Shown here: piece by piece, positions 16,284-27,902 of the stretch
How the letters are laid out: every line of letters begins with the position of its first letter
Numbering within the stretch: the stretch's first letter is position 1
Source: Aquabacterium sp.
GTDB lineage: Bacteria > Pseudomonadota > Gammaproteobacteria > Burkholderiales > Burkholderiaceae_C
Length of the DNA: 64,000 nt
Direction: 5' to 3'
Assembly: GCF_029946005.1 (NCBI RefSeq)
Contig: NZ_JAQSDR010000015.1
Coordinates: 1 to 64,000 of the forward strand
Position numbers and translations under genes: made by a program
Notes under the pieces: generated by a model
Seen by the model: only the letters and a program-made list of their open reading frames with translations
Databases searched by the model: none
What the model was told of the DNA's origin: nothing

Positions 16284-16328
16284 GCCTGAGCCTGGCGGGC
16301 TGACGAGCCCGCTTCGCCCCTTGATTGA

Positions 16329-16362
16329 AAAGCCCGGCCGTTGAAAAACGCCGGGCTTTTTT
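16329..16362. terminator. Bidirectional rho-independent terminator
   Basis: AAAGCCCGGC and GCCGGGCTTT form the stem, with A-rich and T-rich flanks on either side. It lies between the convergent SWIB and SNF2 genes and can serve both. A second hairpin without a T tract (GCGGGCT/AGCCCGC) is at 16295-16312. Confidence 0.85.
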
Positions 16363-16365
16363 CAT

Positions 16366-19236
<2,871 letters not shown>

Positions 19237-19240
19237 GAGC

Positions 19241-20119
19241 TCATTCCCACCATGGGTAGAAAGAAGGCATCTCGGAGGTCTTGCCCTCGAACTGCGCGGG
19301 ACGCTTTTCCAGGAAGGCGTTCACGCCTTCTTTGCCATCGCCGATGCTGGTGTAGAACATGGCCAGAGAATCGACCTGGTGGGCCGCCAAGGGATGGGGC
19401 TGGGCCGAGTTGCGGTACATCATCTGACGCGTCAGGGCGATGCCGACGGGCGAGCGCTCGGTGGCGATGCGGCGGGCGATCTTCAAGGCCTCGTCCAGTA
19501 ACTGATCGTGCGGCACCACGGCCTTGACCAGGCGACCGCGCAGGGCTTCCTGCGCATCAAACACATCGGCCAGGTAGGTCCATTCGAGCGCTTGCGAGAT
19601 GCCGACCACGCGCGGCAGAAACCAGCTGGAGCAGGCCTCGGGCACGATGCCGATGCGGCCAAAGACGAAGCCGATGCGGGCTTTGTCAGAGGCCAGGCGG
19701 ATGTCCATGGGCAAGGTCATGGTGGCGCCAATGCCCACGGCCGCGCCATTGATGGCACCGATCACCGGCTTCTTGCAATCGTAGATGGCCAGCACGACGC
19801 GGCCACCGGTGTCGCGCACGCCGTTGAAGATCTCCGGCTCGTTAAGGCGGTGGCGCATGTCGTCCATGGTCGGCCACTGGGTTTCGTCCAGGCCAAACAC
19901 ATTGCCTTCGGCGGTCAGGTCCATGCCCGCGCAAAAGGCCTTGCCCGCGCCGGTGACCACGACGGCACGCACGGCGTCGTCGTTGCTGGCGCGCGTGAAA
20001 GCGTCAACCAGTTCATTGGCCATCTCGACGGTGAAGGCGTTGAGCTGTTCGGGACGGTTGAGCTTGAGCAGCAACACGCCGTCGGGGTCAACCGCGTAGT
20101 CCAGGGTCTTGTAGGTCAT
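19241..20119 (-). CDS. Enoyl-CoA hydratase/isomerase (crotonase family)
   Basis: A 292-residue crotonase-fold protein that probably hydrates or isomerises an enoyl-CoA. Oxyanion-hole segments are GKAFCAGMDLTAEG and INGAAVGIGATMTLPMDIRLAS; the active-site Glu region is RIGIVPEACSSWFLPRVVG. The N-terminus MTYKTLDYAVDPDGVLLLKLNRPEQLNAF is typical. The ATG at 20119 has ggagag upstream; longer frames run into the upstream gene. The specific substrate cannot be told. Confidence 0.92.
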   Translation of the reverse strand: MTYKTLDYAVDPDGVLLLKLNRPEQLNAFTVEMANELVDAFTRASNDDAVRAVVVTGAGKAFCAGMDLTAEGNVFGLDETQWPTMDDMRHRLNEPEIFNGVRDTGGRVVLAIYDCKKPVIGAINGAAVGIGATMTLPMDIRLASDKARIGFVFGRIGIVPEACSSWFLPRVVGISQALEWTYLADVFDAQEALRGRLVKAVVPHDQLLDEALKIARRIATERSPVGIALTRQMMYRNSAQPHPLAAHQVDSLAMFYTSIGDGKEGVNAFLEKRPAQFEGKTSEMPSFYPWWE

Positions 20120-20169
20120 GGAATCTCTCCTCCAGCGGGGGGCCTGTGGATTTTTTGGGCAAGCCCCCA

Positions 20170-20643
20170 TTATCCGCTGTGCGTGACGCCTTCGTGACCA
20201 CGTTCTGCGGCCAGCCACCACAACACAGGGACGGTGCCGGGAAGCACCGGCACCACCTCGACCGGCAAGACCTGCCAGGCCATTTGCTGGCCCTCGCGCA
20301 TGTCGAGCTCGCCGGTCCAGTCGTAAACCTTGCAAAAGTTCAGGCGAACCTTGGCGTGGGGGTAGTCCATCACCTCGGTTTGCCAGGGGTGGGCCTGGCC
20401 AATGGTGATGCCCAGTTCTTCCACCAGTTCGCGGCGCAGGGCCTCTTCGATACTCTCGCCCTGCTCCACCTTGCCGCCCGGAAACTCCCAGTGGCCTTCG
20501 TAGACCTTGCCCGGGGGGCGCGAAGTCATCAGAAAACGGGTTTCACGGCCCGACGCATCGCGCTCGATCAGCACGCCCACCGCCACCTCGACCGGCACAC
20601 GGTCGGTCTCTGCCATCACGTGGTACGACTTGGCTTCAGCCAT
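20170..20643 (-). CDS. NUDIX hydrolase, MutT-like
   Basis: A 157-residue NUDIX pyrophosphatase, probably cleansing 8-oxo-dGTP. The Nudix box is GKVEQGESIEEALRRELVEELG, matching GX5EX7REUXEEXGU, within the MutT-like context GHWEFPGGKVE. The product has a slightly longer N-terminus than MutT; ATG at 20616 (MAETDRV) is an alternative start. The ATG at 20643 overlaps the stop of the upstream ATPase gene by 8 bases (ATGGCTGA), indicating translational coupling. That pairing is common in Burkholderiales. Confidence 0.92.
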   Translation of the reverse strand: MAEAKSYHVMAETDRVPVEVAVGVLIERDASGRETRFLMTSRPPGKVYEGHWEFPGGKVEQGESIEEALRRELVEELGITIGQAHPWQTEVMDYPHAKVRLNFCKVYDWTGELDMREGQQMAWQVLPVEVVPVLPGTVPVLWWLAAERGHEGVTHSG

Positions 20644-21511
20644 GGTCGCGCCCCGAGTAGTCACGCGCGAACTGGTAGGCGACCCGGCCGGAGCGCGAAC
20701 CACGCTCGATCGCCCACACCAGGGCCTGCGGGCGGGCGGCGGCGATGGCATCGGCCGACACCTCGTAATGGCTCAACCACTGCGCCACGATGGCCAGGTA
20801 CTCGTCTTGTGTGAAGGGGTAGAAGCTGATCCACAGGCCGAAGCGTTCAGACAGCGAGATCTTTTCTTCGACGACTTCACCGGGGTGCAGCTCGCCATCG
20901 TCGCTGCGGTGGTAGCTCTTGTTGTCGGCGTGGTACTCGGGCAGCAGGTGGCGACGGTTCGAGGTAGCCACGATCAGCACGTTGTCACCCGCGGCCGAGA
21001 CGGAACCATCGAGCACTGACTTGAGCGCCTTGTAGCCGGGCTCGCCTTCGTCAAACGACAGGTCATCGCTGAAGACGATGAAGCGCTCGGGGCGGCCATC
21101 GACCAAGTCCACCAGGTCGGCCAGGTCCACCAGATCGGCCTTGTCGACCTCGATCAGGCGCAGGCCTTGGTCCGCGAACTCGTTCAGGCCGGCCCTGACC
21201 AACGAAGACTTGCCGGTGCCGCGCGCACCGGTCAAGAGCACGTTGTTGGCGTTGCGCCCCGCCACGAACTGCGCGAGGTTGCGGGTGAAGCGCTCTTTTT
21301 GTGTGTCCACCTCCTGCAGATCGGACAACTGGATACGGCCGATGTGGCGGATGGGCTCGAGCGTGGCGCCACCACTGCTGCGCTTGCGGTAGCGCCAAGC
21401 CACGGCCGAAGACCAGTCTGGCTCGCTCAAGGGGTGGGGTAAAACGTTCTCGAGCCGGGCCATCAAATGTTCGGCGCGGCTGATCAGGTGGGTCAGGTCG
21501 GGCGTGCTCAT
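20636..21511 (-). CDS. DUF815 AAA-type ATPase
   Basis: A 291-residue ATP-binding protein of the DUF815 family. Walker A is TGARGTGKSSLVRA, Walker B lies in RFIVFSDDLSFDEGE, and a sensor-1-like VLIVATSNRRHL follows, along with SLSERFGLWISFYPF, a DUF815 hallmark. A run of ADLVDLADLVDLVDG repeats between Walker A and B is unusual. The function of the family is unknown. The gene overlaps the NUDIX gene by 8 bases. Confidence is high for the family and low for the role. Confidence 0.88.
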   Translation of the reverse strand: MSTPDLTHLISRAEHLMARLENVLPHPLSEPDWSSAVAWRYRKRSSGGATLEPIRHIGRIQLSDLQEVDTQKERFTRNLAQFVAGRNANNVLLTGARGTGKSSLVRAGLNEFADQGLRLIEVDKADLVDLADLVDLVDGRPERFIVFSDDLSFDEGEPGYKALKSVLDGSVSAAGDNVLIVATSNRRHLLPEYHADNKSYHRSDDGELHPGEVVEEKISLSERFGLWISFYPFTQDEYLAIVAQWLSHYEVSADAIAAARPQALVWAIERGSRSGRVAYQFARDYSGRDHG

Positions 21512-21544
21512 GGCCTCAGTGTAGAGGCAGCAGCCTGGCGGCGT

Positions 21545-22168
21545 TCAGGCCAGCAGTTGCTTCAGCGTGGCGTCCAGGTGCTCGGTGGGCAGGCGCTTGA
21601 AGCCTGTGCGCGTGAATCGGTGCAGGCGGCCCAGCACCACGCTGATGGCCAGCGACCCGTTCACTTGCCCATCTACCGTGGGCGTGACCGAGCCTCGCGC
21701 TTCAGCCCGCGCCTTGTAGCTCTGGCGCAGCAAAGACTCCAGGCGCTCAAAAACCTGGTTCATTCGCACCGCCAGGCGGTCGTGCTCGAACACCAGCGCA
21801 TCGCCCACCATCACGCGGGCCATGCCCGGGTTCTTTTCGGCGAATTGCAGCACCAGGCCCAGGATGCGCGTGATCTGCACCGACGGGTCGGCTTCGCGCT
21901 CCATGATCTGGTTGGCCAGGGTGAACAGGCTTTGCTCGATGAACTCGATCAGGCCTTCGAACATTTGCGCCTTGCTGGCGAAGTGCCGGTACAAGGCGGC
22001 CTCGCTGACCTCCAGGCGCGCCGCCAGGGCCGCCGTGGTGATGCGTTCGGCGCCAGGTTGCTCCAGCATTGTCGCCAAGGCCTGCAGGATCTGCACGCGG
22101 CGCTCGCCCGGCTTGGGGCGTTTGCGGGGCGCAGGCTCGACAGCAGCAGGGATGAGTTCGTCGTTCAT
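21545..22168 (-). CDS. slmA: Nucleoid occlusion factor SlmA (TetR-like)
   Basis: A 207-residue TetR-fold protein that in E. coli binds DNA sites and the FtsZ C-terminal tail to block division over the nucleoid. The N-terminal helix-turn-helix is ITTAALAARLEVSEAALYRHFASKAQMFEGLIEFIEQ, very close to SlmA proteins, and the remaining region (LFTLANQI, GMARVMVGDALVFEHDRL) also fits. The ATG at 22168 opens the MNDELIPAAVEPAPRKRPKPGERR tail; the longer frame to 22291 overlaps the neighbouring gene. Of note, an FtsZ paralogue with an intact C-terminal tail is encoded 28 kb away. Confidence 0.9.
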   Translation of the reverse strand: MNDELIPAAVEPAPRKRPKPGERRVQILQALATMLEQPGAERITTAALAARLEVSEAALYRHFASKAQMFEGLIEFIEQSLFTLANQIMEREADPSVQITRILGLVLQFAEKNPGMARVMVGDALVFEHDRLAVRMNQVFERLESLLRQSYKARAEARGSVTPTVDGQVNGSLAISVVLGRLHRFTRTGFKRLPTEHLDATLKQLLA

Positions 22169-22187
22169 CGCATCGTCTTGTGCAACA

Positions 22188-22904
22188 TCAGGGGCTGGGG
22201 CTGAAAACCGTGTGCAGCGCACGCAGCCGACGGATTCTGGCACACACCCAGGCAGGCCGACGATGCAAGTGTGCACCTGCTTCGGGGCCATGCGGGTTGT
22301 GCTTGAGGTAGCTTTGCATCCACACCGTGCGCAAGTGCGCCGCCCGGGCAGTTTTCAAATTGGCCAGGGTGTCTTCGATCAGCACGCAGCGGTGGGCGGG
22401 CAAGCGATGGCGGGCCAGCACCACGCGCAGCATGCGGGCATCGGGCTTGGGCCGCAGATCGCCGAACACGCGCATGCCTTCGATCGAGATGATGCCTTCG
22501 AAGCAACTGGCCAGGTCGAGGGCGGTGACCACGCGTTTGGCGTAGTCGGCCGGGGCGTTGGTGAGGATGAACTTGCGGCCGGGCAGACGCTTGAGGGCGG
22601 CGCGGTCGCAGGGGGGCATGCGCAGGTGGGCTTCCAGGCCTGGCAGTTCGTGGGTTTGCGCCAGGAAGTGCGCGGCGCGGATGCCATGGTGTTTTTCAAG
22701 GCCCAGCAGGGTGGCCCCGTAGCGGCGCCAGTAATGCACCCGCAAGTCATTGGCTTCTTGGCGCGGCAGGCCCAGGTGCTGGACGATGTAGTCGGTCATC
22801 GAGCCATTGAGGCGGCTGAACACGGCGCTGGACGCGTCGTGCAGAGTGTTGTCCAGGTCGAACAACCAGATGGGGGGCTGCTGTTTGGAGTGGTGTTGCT
22901 TCAC
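22188..22904 (-). CDS. HAD-family pyrimidine 5'-nucleotidase
   Basis: A haloacid-dehalogenase-fold phosphatase of about 239 residues. Motif I is WLFDLDNTLHD, motif II is FILTNAPADYA, and the C-terminal motif IV acidic pair is in RCVLIEDTLANLKTA. It resembles the SDT1-like pyrimidine 5'-nucleotidase subfamily (VHYWRRYGATLLGL), which removes phosphate from pyrimidine monophosphates. The GTG at 22904 is my preferred start because longer frames run into the divergent gene at 22972. It lies 20 bp upstream of slmA and may be co-transcribed with it. Confidence 0.88.
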   Translation of the reverse strand: MKQHHSKQQPPIWLFDLDNTLHDASSAVFSRLNGSMTDYIVQHLGLPRQEANDLRVHYWRRYGATLLGLEKHHGIRAAHFLAQTHELPGLEAHLRMPPCDRAALKRLPGRKFILTNAPADYAKRVVTALDLASCFEGIISIEGMRVFGDLRPKPDARMLRVVLARHRLPAHRCVLIEDTLANLKTARAAHLRTVWMQSYLKHNPHGPEAGAHLHRRPAWVCARIRRLRALHTVFSPSP

Positions 22905-22971
22905 AAGGCCAGTGTAGTGTGAGTGTTTTACGCGGGCTGGGGCGGTCTGCGACCCCCTGTACATTGCACCC

Positions 22972-23403
22972 ATGAAAAACATTGGCACATCCTGCAAAGT
23001 GGCCATGGTCATCGTGGCATCAACCGCCATGCCAACCCACGCCGAGACGGCAGCGGCAGCCACGGTGCTGCGCTGCCAGGTGCGCTACGCCAGTGACACC
23101 ATCCACATCGAGACCCGCCCGGTGGCCAACCCCTACACCGTTACCTCGCAAGACATCGGCGAGCGCTTTCGCTTCAAGGCGGTGATGGTCGGCAACGATC
23201 GACAAGTGGACTACATCGCGCTCTACGCCTACGACATGGCGATGCCCGGCGCCCCCCTGCTGATCCACGAGGTGGTGCACCAACCGCCGTTTTCCAGCAA
23301 CACAACAGTGCCCGGCCTGACCGGCTGGAACCATGCCTATTCCGCGCGACTCGGCCGCGAGATGGTCTACGGCTGCGCACTGACCAACAAGGCCGCTCCA
23401 TGA
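22972..23403 (+). CDS. Secreted hypothetical protein
   Basis: A 143-residue protein with a signal peptide (hydrophobic residues 8-20, cleavage probably after THAETA) and a compact mature part containing two Cys (VLRCQVRY, VYGCALTN) that could form a disulfide. No family recognised. The stop overlaps the ATG of the CapA-type gene (atga), so they are translationally coupled and probably act in the same envelope process. Confidence 0.65.
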   Translation: MKNIGTSCKVAMVIVASTAMPTHAETAAAATVLRCQVRYASDTIHIETRPVANPYTVTSQDIGERFRFKAVMVGNDRQVDYIALYAYDMAMPGAPLLIHEVVHQPPFSSNTTVPGLTGWNHAYSARLGREMVYGCALTNKAAP

Positions 23404-24368
23404 TGATGATCATGCGCCGTTGGCTGACCGCCCTGCTGCTGAGCGCCAGCACCTTGTGCTCATTCACGGCCCACGCCGAACCCACCGTGTCCATCGTTTT
23501 CATGGGCGATGTGATGCTGGCGGACCACCCAGGCCAGCGGATCAAGCAGGGCCACAACCCTTTCGCGCCCTTTGCCCAACTCCTGGACAGCGCCGATGTG
23601 CGCGTGGCCAACCTGGAATGCGTGATCGCACGCGGCGGCAAAGCCGAAGACAAGCCCTACACCTTCCGGGCTCACCCGCGCGTCTTGAAGCTGCTCAAGC
23701 GGCACATGGACGCCGTGTCCGTGGCCAACAACCACTCGGGTGATTTTGGCCGCACAGCCTTTGCCGAGATGCTGGGCCGGCTGGACCAGGCCAAGCTGCC
23801 CTTCTTTGGTGGTGGCCAAGACCTGAGCCAGGCTCACACCCCGCTGCTGATCGAACGCAAGGGCCTGCGCATTGCCTTGCTGGGCTACGACGAGTTCTTT
23901 CCCCGCAGCTTTGAAGCGGGCGACAAGCACCCCGGCGTGGCCTGGAGCGAAGACGAGCAGGTGGTGCTGGACATCCGCCGCGCCCGCACTGTGCACCACG
24001 CCGACATCGTCATCCCCTTCATGCACTGGGGCGAGGAACACCAGCCCCGCGCCAATGACCGCCAGCGTGAACTGGCCCGCCTGATGATCGACGCGGGCGC
24101 CGATGCCGTGGTGGGCACGCACCCTCACGTCGTGCAAGACATCGAGCTGTACCAGGGCAAGCCCATCGTCTACAGCCTGGGCAATTTCATCTTCGATGGC
24201 TTTGACGATGCCGACAACAACACGGCCTGGGTATTGCGCCTGAACGTGGACCGCAAGGGCGTGCGCGATGCCCACATCCAGGTCGGCCGCATCGACCGGC
24301 ATGGCACGCCACACCCCGCCGGCCAACCGATCCCAATCAACTTGGGGCCTGCAATGCCACTGCCGTGA
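23400..24368 (+). CDS. CapA-family (PGA_cap) metallophosphatase-like protein
   Basis: A 322-residue exported protein: signal peptide in MRRWLTALLLSASTLCSFTAHA, then a metallophosphatase-like CapA domain with IVFMGDVMLAD, DVRVANLECVI, DAVSVANNHSGDFG, IVIPFMHWGEEHQP, VVGTHPHVVQDIELY and IVYSLGNFIFDG. CapA proteins support poly-gamma-glutamate capsule synthesis in Bacillus, but many proteobacterial members are found without the synthetase, as here. The role is thus probably envelope-related and undefined. Four-base overlap with the preceding gene. Confidence 0.88.
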   Translation: MMMIMRRWLTALLLSASTLCSFTAHAEPTVSIVFMGDVMLADHPGQRIKQGHNPFAPFAQLLDSADVRVANLECVIARGGKAEDKPYTFRAHPRVLKLLKRHMDAVSVANNHSGDFGRTAFAEMLGRLDQAKLPFFGGGQDLSQAHTPLLIERKGLRIALLGYDEFFPRSFEAGDKHPGVAWSEDEQVVLDIRRARTVHHADIVIPFMHWGEEHQPRANDRQRELARLMIDAGADAVVGTHPHVVQDIELYQGKPIVYSLGNFIFDGFDDADNNTAWVLRLNVDRKGVRDAHIQVGRIDRHGTPHPAGQPIPINLGPAMPLP

Positions 24369-24607
24369 CCGATCAACCTGTTGGCGCATCGCGCCATGGT
24401 GCACCTCATCAGGCACTGAGGACCAACACCGGCAAGAACCCCGGGGTCGTGGGATTCCTGGAGCCTTGAAGTCAAGCTAACATGAATCCACTCAGGGGGA
24501 AATCAACGCGAAGTTTTGACAAGCATCGCAACGTGCCCCTTGGTGTGTTCAAACCGGGCTGGGGACCGCCTCTGGCCTGGCATCAAAAATTCCATCGAGA
24601 AAATTGT
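24369..24607. other. Leader region of a PEP-CTERM gene, no gene seen
   Basis: 239 bp between the CapA-type gene and the propeller PEP-CTERM gene. I see no small gene with a good ribosome site and no CTAG motif. Composition is less GC-biased, like the following gene. Confidence 0.4.
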
Positions 24608-25699
24608 ATGCGTGCACCTGCTTTTCTTCGCATCCTGGGCTCAAGCCTGGCTGTTCTAGCCATGCACAATTCCATGGCCAGCCCCATTGCGCAAAGCTTT
24701 CAGATCACCTCAGTGAATCTGGCGGCCAATGACTTGGCCTACAACTCCACCACCCAGGAGTATTTGGCCTCTGTGTCCAGCACCGCTGGTTTTGGCCTCG
24801 GCAACACCATCACTCGCATTTCCAACCAAGGGCAGATCGTCCAATCTACTTTTGTCGGCAGTGAACCGGGCATCATCGCGTTGTCCAGTGATGGCACCAC
24901 GGGTTATGTCGCGTTGAAAGGTTCTCCAAGCGTGCGCCAATTTGACGCGATCACCGGAGCGGCGGGCATCCAGTTCGGTTTGGGATCCACCTGGAATGGG
25001 GCCATGTACGCCGAGGACATTGCCGTGGCCCCAGGGCAAAACGACACCATCGCCGTGGCCCGACGCAACAGCTGCTGCAGCCCTCGTCACGAAGGCGTCG
25101 CGATCTACAAAAATGGCGTCATGTTGCCTGCCACCACACCCTCCCACACGGGCAGCAACACCATTGAATTCGGGGCCAATGCTTCAACCCTTTATGGCTA
25201 CAACAATGAAACCAGCGATTTTGGTTTCCGCACCATGAGTGTGAACGCCTCGGGTGTGAGCATCACCTCCGTGGCCACGGGTGCGTTCTATGGTTACTCC
25301 CCCACCATCACTTACGACGGTGGGCTCATGTACAGCAACGACGGCAGGGTCGTTGATCCGACGAACGGTCTGCTGCTGGGCACGTTCAACATTGGCTATG
25401 GCAGTGTTTTTGCCTCAGCCGCCAAATGGGGTCAGGCCTATGCCTTGTCCTCCTCTGGCGTATTGACCGTGTTTGATCAAGCCACGTTCACGCCCATCAC
25501 CACTTACAGCCTGGGCAATCAGCTCAATGTCGGAAGCGGGCTGAGCGAATTGATTGTTGGAGACAATGGGGATCTCGCCGTGAGAACGACCGATCGCATT
25601 TATTTGCTGTCGGCCGTTCCTGAGCCATCCACGTACTTCATGTGGATGGCCGGCTTTGTCTTCATGGCACTGGGTGTGAGAAAGCACCGCACCCGCTGA
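24608..25699 (+). CDS. PEP-CTERM protein with propeller-like repeats
   Basis: A 363-residue secreted protein with signal peptide MRAPAFLRILGSSLAVLAMHNSMAS and PEP-CTERM tail (VPEPSTYFMWMAGFVFMALG, then RKHRTR). The body has recurring blade-like stretches (IIALSSDGTTGYVALKG, IAVAPGQNDTIAVARRN, LTVFDQATFTPITTYSLG), suggesting a beta-propeller of the YVTN/Lpxtg-surface type. ATG at 24608; a frame from 24482 would precede the signal peptide by 42 residues and is rejected. Codon use is less GC-biased than in its neighbours. Function unknown; probably cell-surface or matrix-associated. Confidence 0.85.
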   Translation: MRAPAFLRILGSSLAVLAMHNSMASPIAQSFQITSVNLAANDLAYNSTTQEYLASVSSTAGFGLGNTITRISNQGQIVQSTFVGSEPGIIALSSDGTTGYVALKGSPSVRQFDAITGAAGIQFGLGSTWNGAMYAEDIAVAPGQNDTIAVARRNSCCSPRHEGVAIYKNGVMLPATTPSHTGSNTIEFGANASTLYGYNNETSDFGFRTMSVNASGVSITSVATGAFYGYSPTITYDGGLMYSNDGRVVDPTNGLLLGTFNIGYGSVFASAAKWGQAYALSSSGVLTVFDQATFTPITTYSLGNQLNVGSGLSELIVGDNGDLAVRTTDRIYLLSAVPEPSTYFMWMAGFVFMALGVRKHRTR

Positions 25700-25720
25700 A
25701 GTCTGCGCACAGCAGCTTCA

Positions 25721-25758
25721 ATCAAAAAGGGCCTGGAAAATTCCAGGCCCTTTTTGAT
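25721..25758. terminator. Bidirectional rho-independent terminator
   Basis: An 18-bp perfect inverted repeat (ATCAAAAAGGGCCTGGAA and its complement) with a two-base centre, bearing A- and T-runs. It separates the convergent PEP-CTERM gene and argB and can stop both. Confidence 0.9.
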
Positions 25759-25774
25759 TTCAACGCTCAGTCGA

Positions 25775-26689
25775 TCAGTGCGAGCGAATCATCGTGCCGA
25801 AAGCCTGTTCGGTCAGGATTTCCAGCAGCAAGGCGTGAGGCACGCGCCCATCGATGATGTGCACCGCGTGCACGCCGCTCTTGGCCGCGTCCAGCGCGGA
25901 CTGGATCTTGGGCAGCATGCCGCCCGAGATGGTGCCGTCGGCGAACAGCTCGTCGATCTCGCGGGCCGACAGGTCGGTCATCAGCTCGCCCTGCTTGTTC
26001 AGCACGCCCGGGGTGTTGGTCAGCAGCACCAGCTTCTCGGCCTTGAGCACCTCGGCCAGCTTGCCCGCCACCACATCGGCGTTGATGTTGTAGCTCTCGT
26101 TCTCGTCGCCAAAGCCGATGGGGCTGATGACGGGGATGAACTGGTCATCTTGCAGGGCCTTGACCACGCTGGGGTCGATGCTGACGATGTCGCCCACATG
26201 GCCCACATCGTGTTCTTTGCTGGGATCTTCACGGTCTTTCAGGCGCAGCTTGCGGGCGCGGATCAAGCCGCCATCGCGGCCGGTCAGGCCCACGGCCTTG
26301 CCACCGGCATGGTTGATCAAACCGACGATGTCCTGCTGCACTTCACCGGCCAGCACCCACTCGACCACTTCCATGGTCTCTTCGTCGGTCACGCGCATGC
26401 CCTGCACGAACTGGCCCTTCTTGCCGATCTTGTTGAGCGCGTCGTCGATCTGCGGGCCGCCGCCGTGCACCACCACCGGGTTCAGGCCCACCAGCTTGAG
26501 CAGCACCACGTCTTCGGCGAAGTCGGCTTGCAGGGCCGGATCGGTCATGGCGTTGCCGCCGTATTTGATGACGATGGTCTTGCCGTGGAACTTGCGGATG
26601 TAGGGCAAAGCCTGCGCAAGGATCTCGGCCTTGTCACGGGGCGAAATGCTGGCAAAGGTGTCGGACGGGTCAGTGGGCAAGGCGGTCAT
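25775..26689 (-). CDS. argB: Acetylglutamate kinase ArgB
   Basis: The second enzyme of arginine synthesis, phosphorylating N-acetylglutamate in the cytoplasm. The 304-residue product has the amino-acid kinase fold: [72 protein letters not shown] and [13 protein letters not shown]. The N-terminal helical extension ([23 protein letters not shown]) is typical of arginine-sensitive hexameric enzymes, so feedback inhibition by arginine is likely. The ATG at 26689 gives the usual N-terminus; the longer frame is not conserved. Confidence 0.97.
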   Translation of the reverse strand: MTALPTDPSDTFASISPRDKAEILAQALPYIRKFHGKTIVIKYGGNAMTDPALQADFAEDVVLLKLVGLNPVVVHGGGPQIDDALNKIGKKGQFVQGMRVTDEETMEVVEWVLAGEVQQDIVGLINHAGGKAVGLTGRDGGLIRARKLRLKDREDPSKEHDVGHVGDIVSIDPSVVKALQDDQFIPVISPIGFGDENESYNINADVVAGKLAEVLKAEKLVLLTNTPGVLNKQGELMTDLSAREIDELFADGTISGGMLPKIQSALDAAKSGVHAVHIIDGRVPHALLLEILTEQAFGTMIRSH

Positions 26690-26864
26690 GGCGGCGCGCA
26701 GTTCTTGTAACAAGCAAAGCGCCCATTTTAGGGACACTGTGCGGGCTGTTGATGAAAAACTTGTCAACCCGTTGCCCACCCCGCGCGTCTAAGGAAGGCG
26801 AGGATCGCGCATTGGTGCGCCTCGGGTCATACTGGACACCGTCGTGTCTGCCAAGGAGCCCTCT

Positions 26865-27152
26865 GTGAAGAAGTCATTGTTCGCCACCACCGCTGCCCTG
26901 ATCATGGGTTTGGGCCTGTCGGCCTCGGCCCTGGCCGTGGACGGCGAAGTCAAGAAGATCGACGCCGACAACGGCAAGATCACGCTCAAGCATGGCGAGA
27001 TCAAAAGCCTGGACCTGCCCGCCATGCAAATGGCCTTCCGGGTGGCCAATCCGGCGTGGCTCAAAACCGTGCAGGTGGGCGACAAGGTGGATTTCACGGC
27101 CGACAAGGTGGGCGGCCAGTTCACCATCACCACGCTCGAAGTCAAGAAGTGA
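26865..27152 (+). CDS. CusF-like periplasmic copper-binding protein
   Basis: A 95-residue exported protein with signal peptide VKKSLFATTAALIMGLGLSASALA and a CusF/CopK-type OB-fold domain (GEVKKIDADNGKITLKHGEIKSLDLPAMQMAFRV, VQVGDKVDFTAD, FTITTLEVKK). E. coli CusF binds Cu(I)/Ag(I) through His, Trp and two Met; here the His (KHGEI) and the MQM pair are present, but the Trp position reads Leu (DLPAMQM). The GTG at 26865 is chosen for its strong aaggag site. No CusCBA efflux genes are adjacent, so it is an orphan. Confidence 0.85.
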   Translation: MKKSLFATTAALIMGLGLSASALAVDGEVKKIDADNGKITLKHGEIKSLDLPAMQMAFRVANPAWLKTVQVGDKVDFTADKVGGQFTITTLEVKK

Positions 27153-27160
27153 CGTAAAAA

Positions 27161-27190
27161 AAGCCCCGGAAGCTTTCACCGCCGGGGCTT
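27161..27190 (+). terminator. Rho-independent terminator after the CusF-like gene
   Basis: AAGCCCCGG (27161-27169) and CCGGGGCTT (27182-27190) form a 9-bp stem, 9 bp after the stop codon. The T tract is short on the + strand; A-rich flanking sequence lies upstream. Confidence 0.75.
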
Positions 27191-27340
27191 GTCATCCATC
27201 AGTCCTCCCTGGACCTTTTCTTGATGACAGCGTTGGATGGTCGCGATTGGTATCAGTCTGTTTTGGTTCGCGATTGATCCAATCTTAGTGTCGCAAGTCA
27301 CGGATTGACCCACTTGCCGAAACAAATTCGTTACAAAATG

Positions 27341-27360
27341 CATCCCATGAACATGGGATG
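27341..27360. repeat. Perfect hairpin between genes
   Basis: CATCCCATG and CATGGGATG form a 9-bp stem with a 2-base centre, 15 bp beyond the stop of the YqaA-type gene. It may be a weak terminator for that gene. The rest of 27191-27374 shows only a loose direct repeat (GGTCGCGATTGG and GGTTCGCGATTG) and no gene. Confidence 0.45.
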
Positions 27361-27374
27361 GCGCTTGGTGAAAA

Positions 27375-27857
27375 TCAGACCACCCAAAGCATGAAAACGG
27401 TCATGGTGATGTAGCGGGCGAACTTGCCCGCCGCCATGTAAGCCACGCAAGGCCAAAAGGGCAGCCTGAGCCAGCCGGCCACCGCGCACAGCGGATCGCC
27501 CACGATGGGCAGCCACGACAGCAGGCAGGCCTTGGCACCAAAGCGTTGCAACCACCGCAGGGCGCGGGTGTTGGTATTGGCGGGGTGGTGGGTCACCTTC
27601 TCGGTGCCACGGCGTGCCAACCAGCCTACCCACCAGGTGACGATGCCGCCCAGGGTATTGCCCAGGGTGGCGATCAGCACCGCAGGCCAGAACATCTCGG
27701 GGTTGAGCTTGATCAGAGCAAAGACGGCCGGCTCAGAGCCCAAAGGCAACAGCGTGGCCGACACGAAGGCCACCACGAACAACGCGCTCAAACCCACCTG
27801 AGGCAAAGCCAAGCACTGCAAAAGCGAAGAAACCCCCGCGACCATCCAAGCTTCCAT
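27375..27857 (-). CDS. YqaA/DedA-related inner-membrane protein
   Basis: A 160-residue membrane protein of the YqaA (SNARE-associated/DedA-like) family. It has four hydrophobic segments (about 17-38, 56-78, 109-124 and 130-155) and family signatures SATLLPLGSEPAVF, TLGNTLGGIVTWWVGWLARRG, AKACLLSWLPIVGDPLCAVAGWLR and AAGKFARYITM. DedA relatives are linked to lipid-carrier or phospholipid flipping; the role of YqaA itself is not established. ATG at 27857 chosen; a GTG at 27890 would add 11 polar residues. Confidence 0.85.
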   Translation of the reverse strand: MEAWMVAGVSSLLQCLALPQVGLSALFVVAFVSATLLPLGSEPAVFALIKLNPEMFWPAVLIATLGNTLGGIVTWWVGWLARRGTEKVTHHPANTNTRALRWLQRFGAKACLLSWLPIVGDPLCAVAGWLRLPFWPCVAYMAAGKFARYITMTVFMLWVV

Positions 27858-27902
27858 GCCTGGATTGTCGGGGGGTTTCAGATCCGGCACCGGATCGGAA
27901 GA

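Noticed and set aside
24500..24607. Sigma-54 promoter (TGGC-N-TTGC) before PEP-CTERM genes
   Set aside because: A TGGCAT occurs before the gene at 24608 but the GC of the -12 element is missing; no PEP-CTERM leader here shows a full match.
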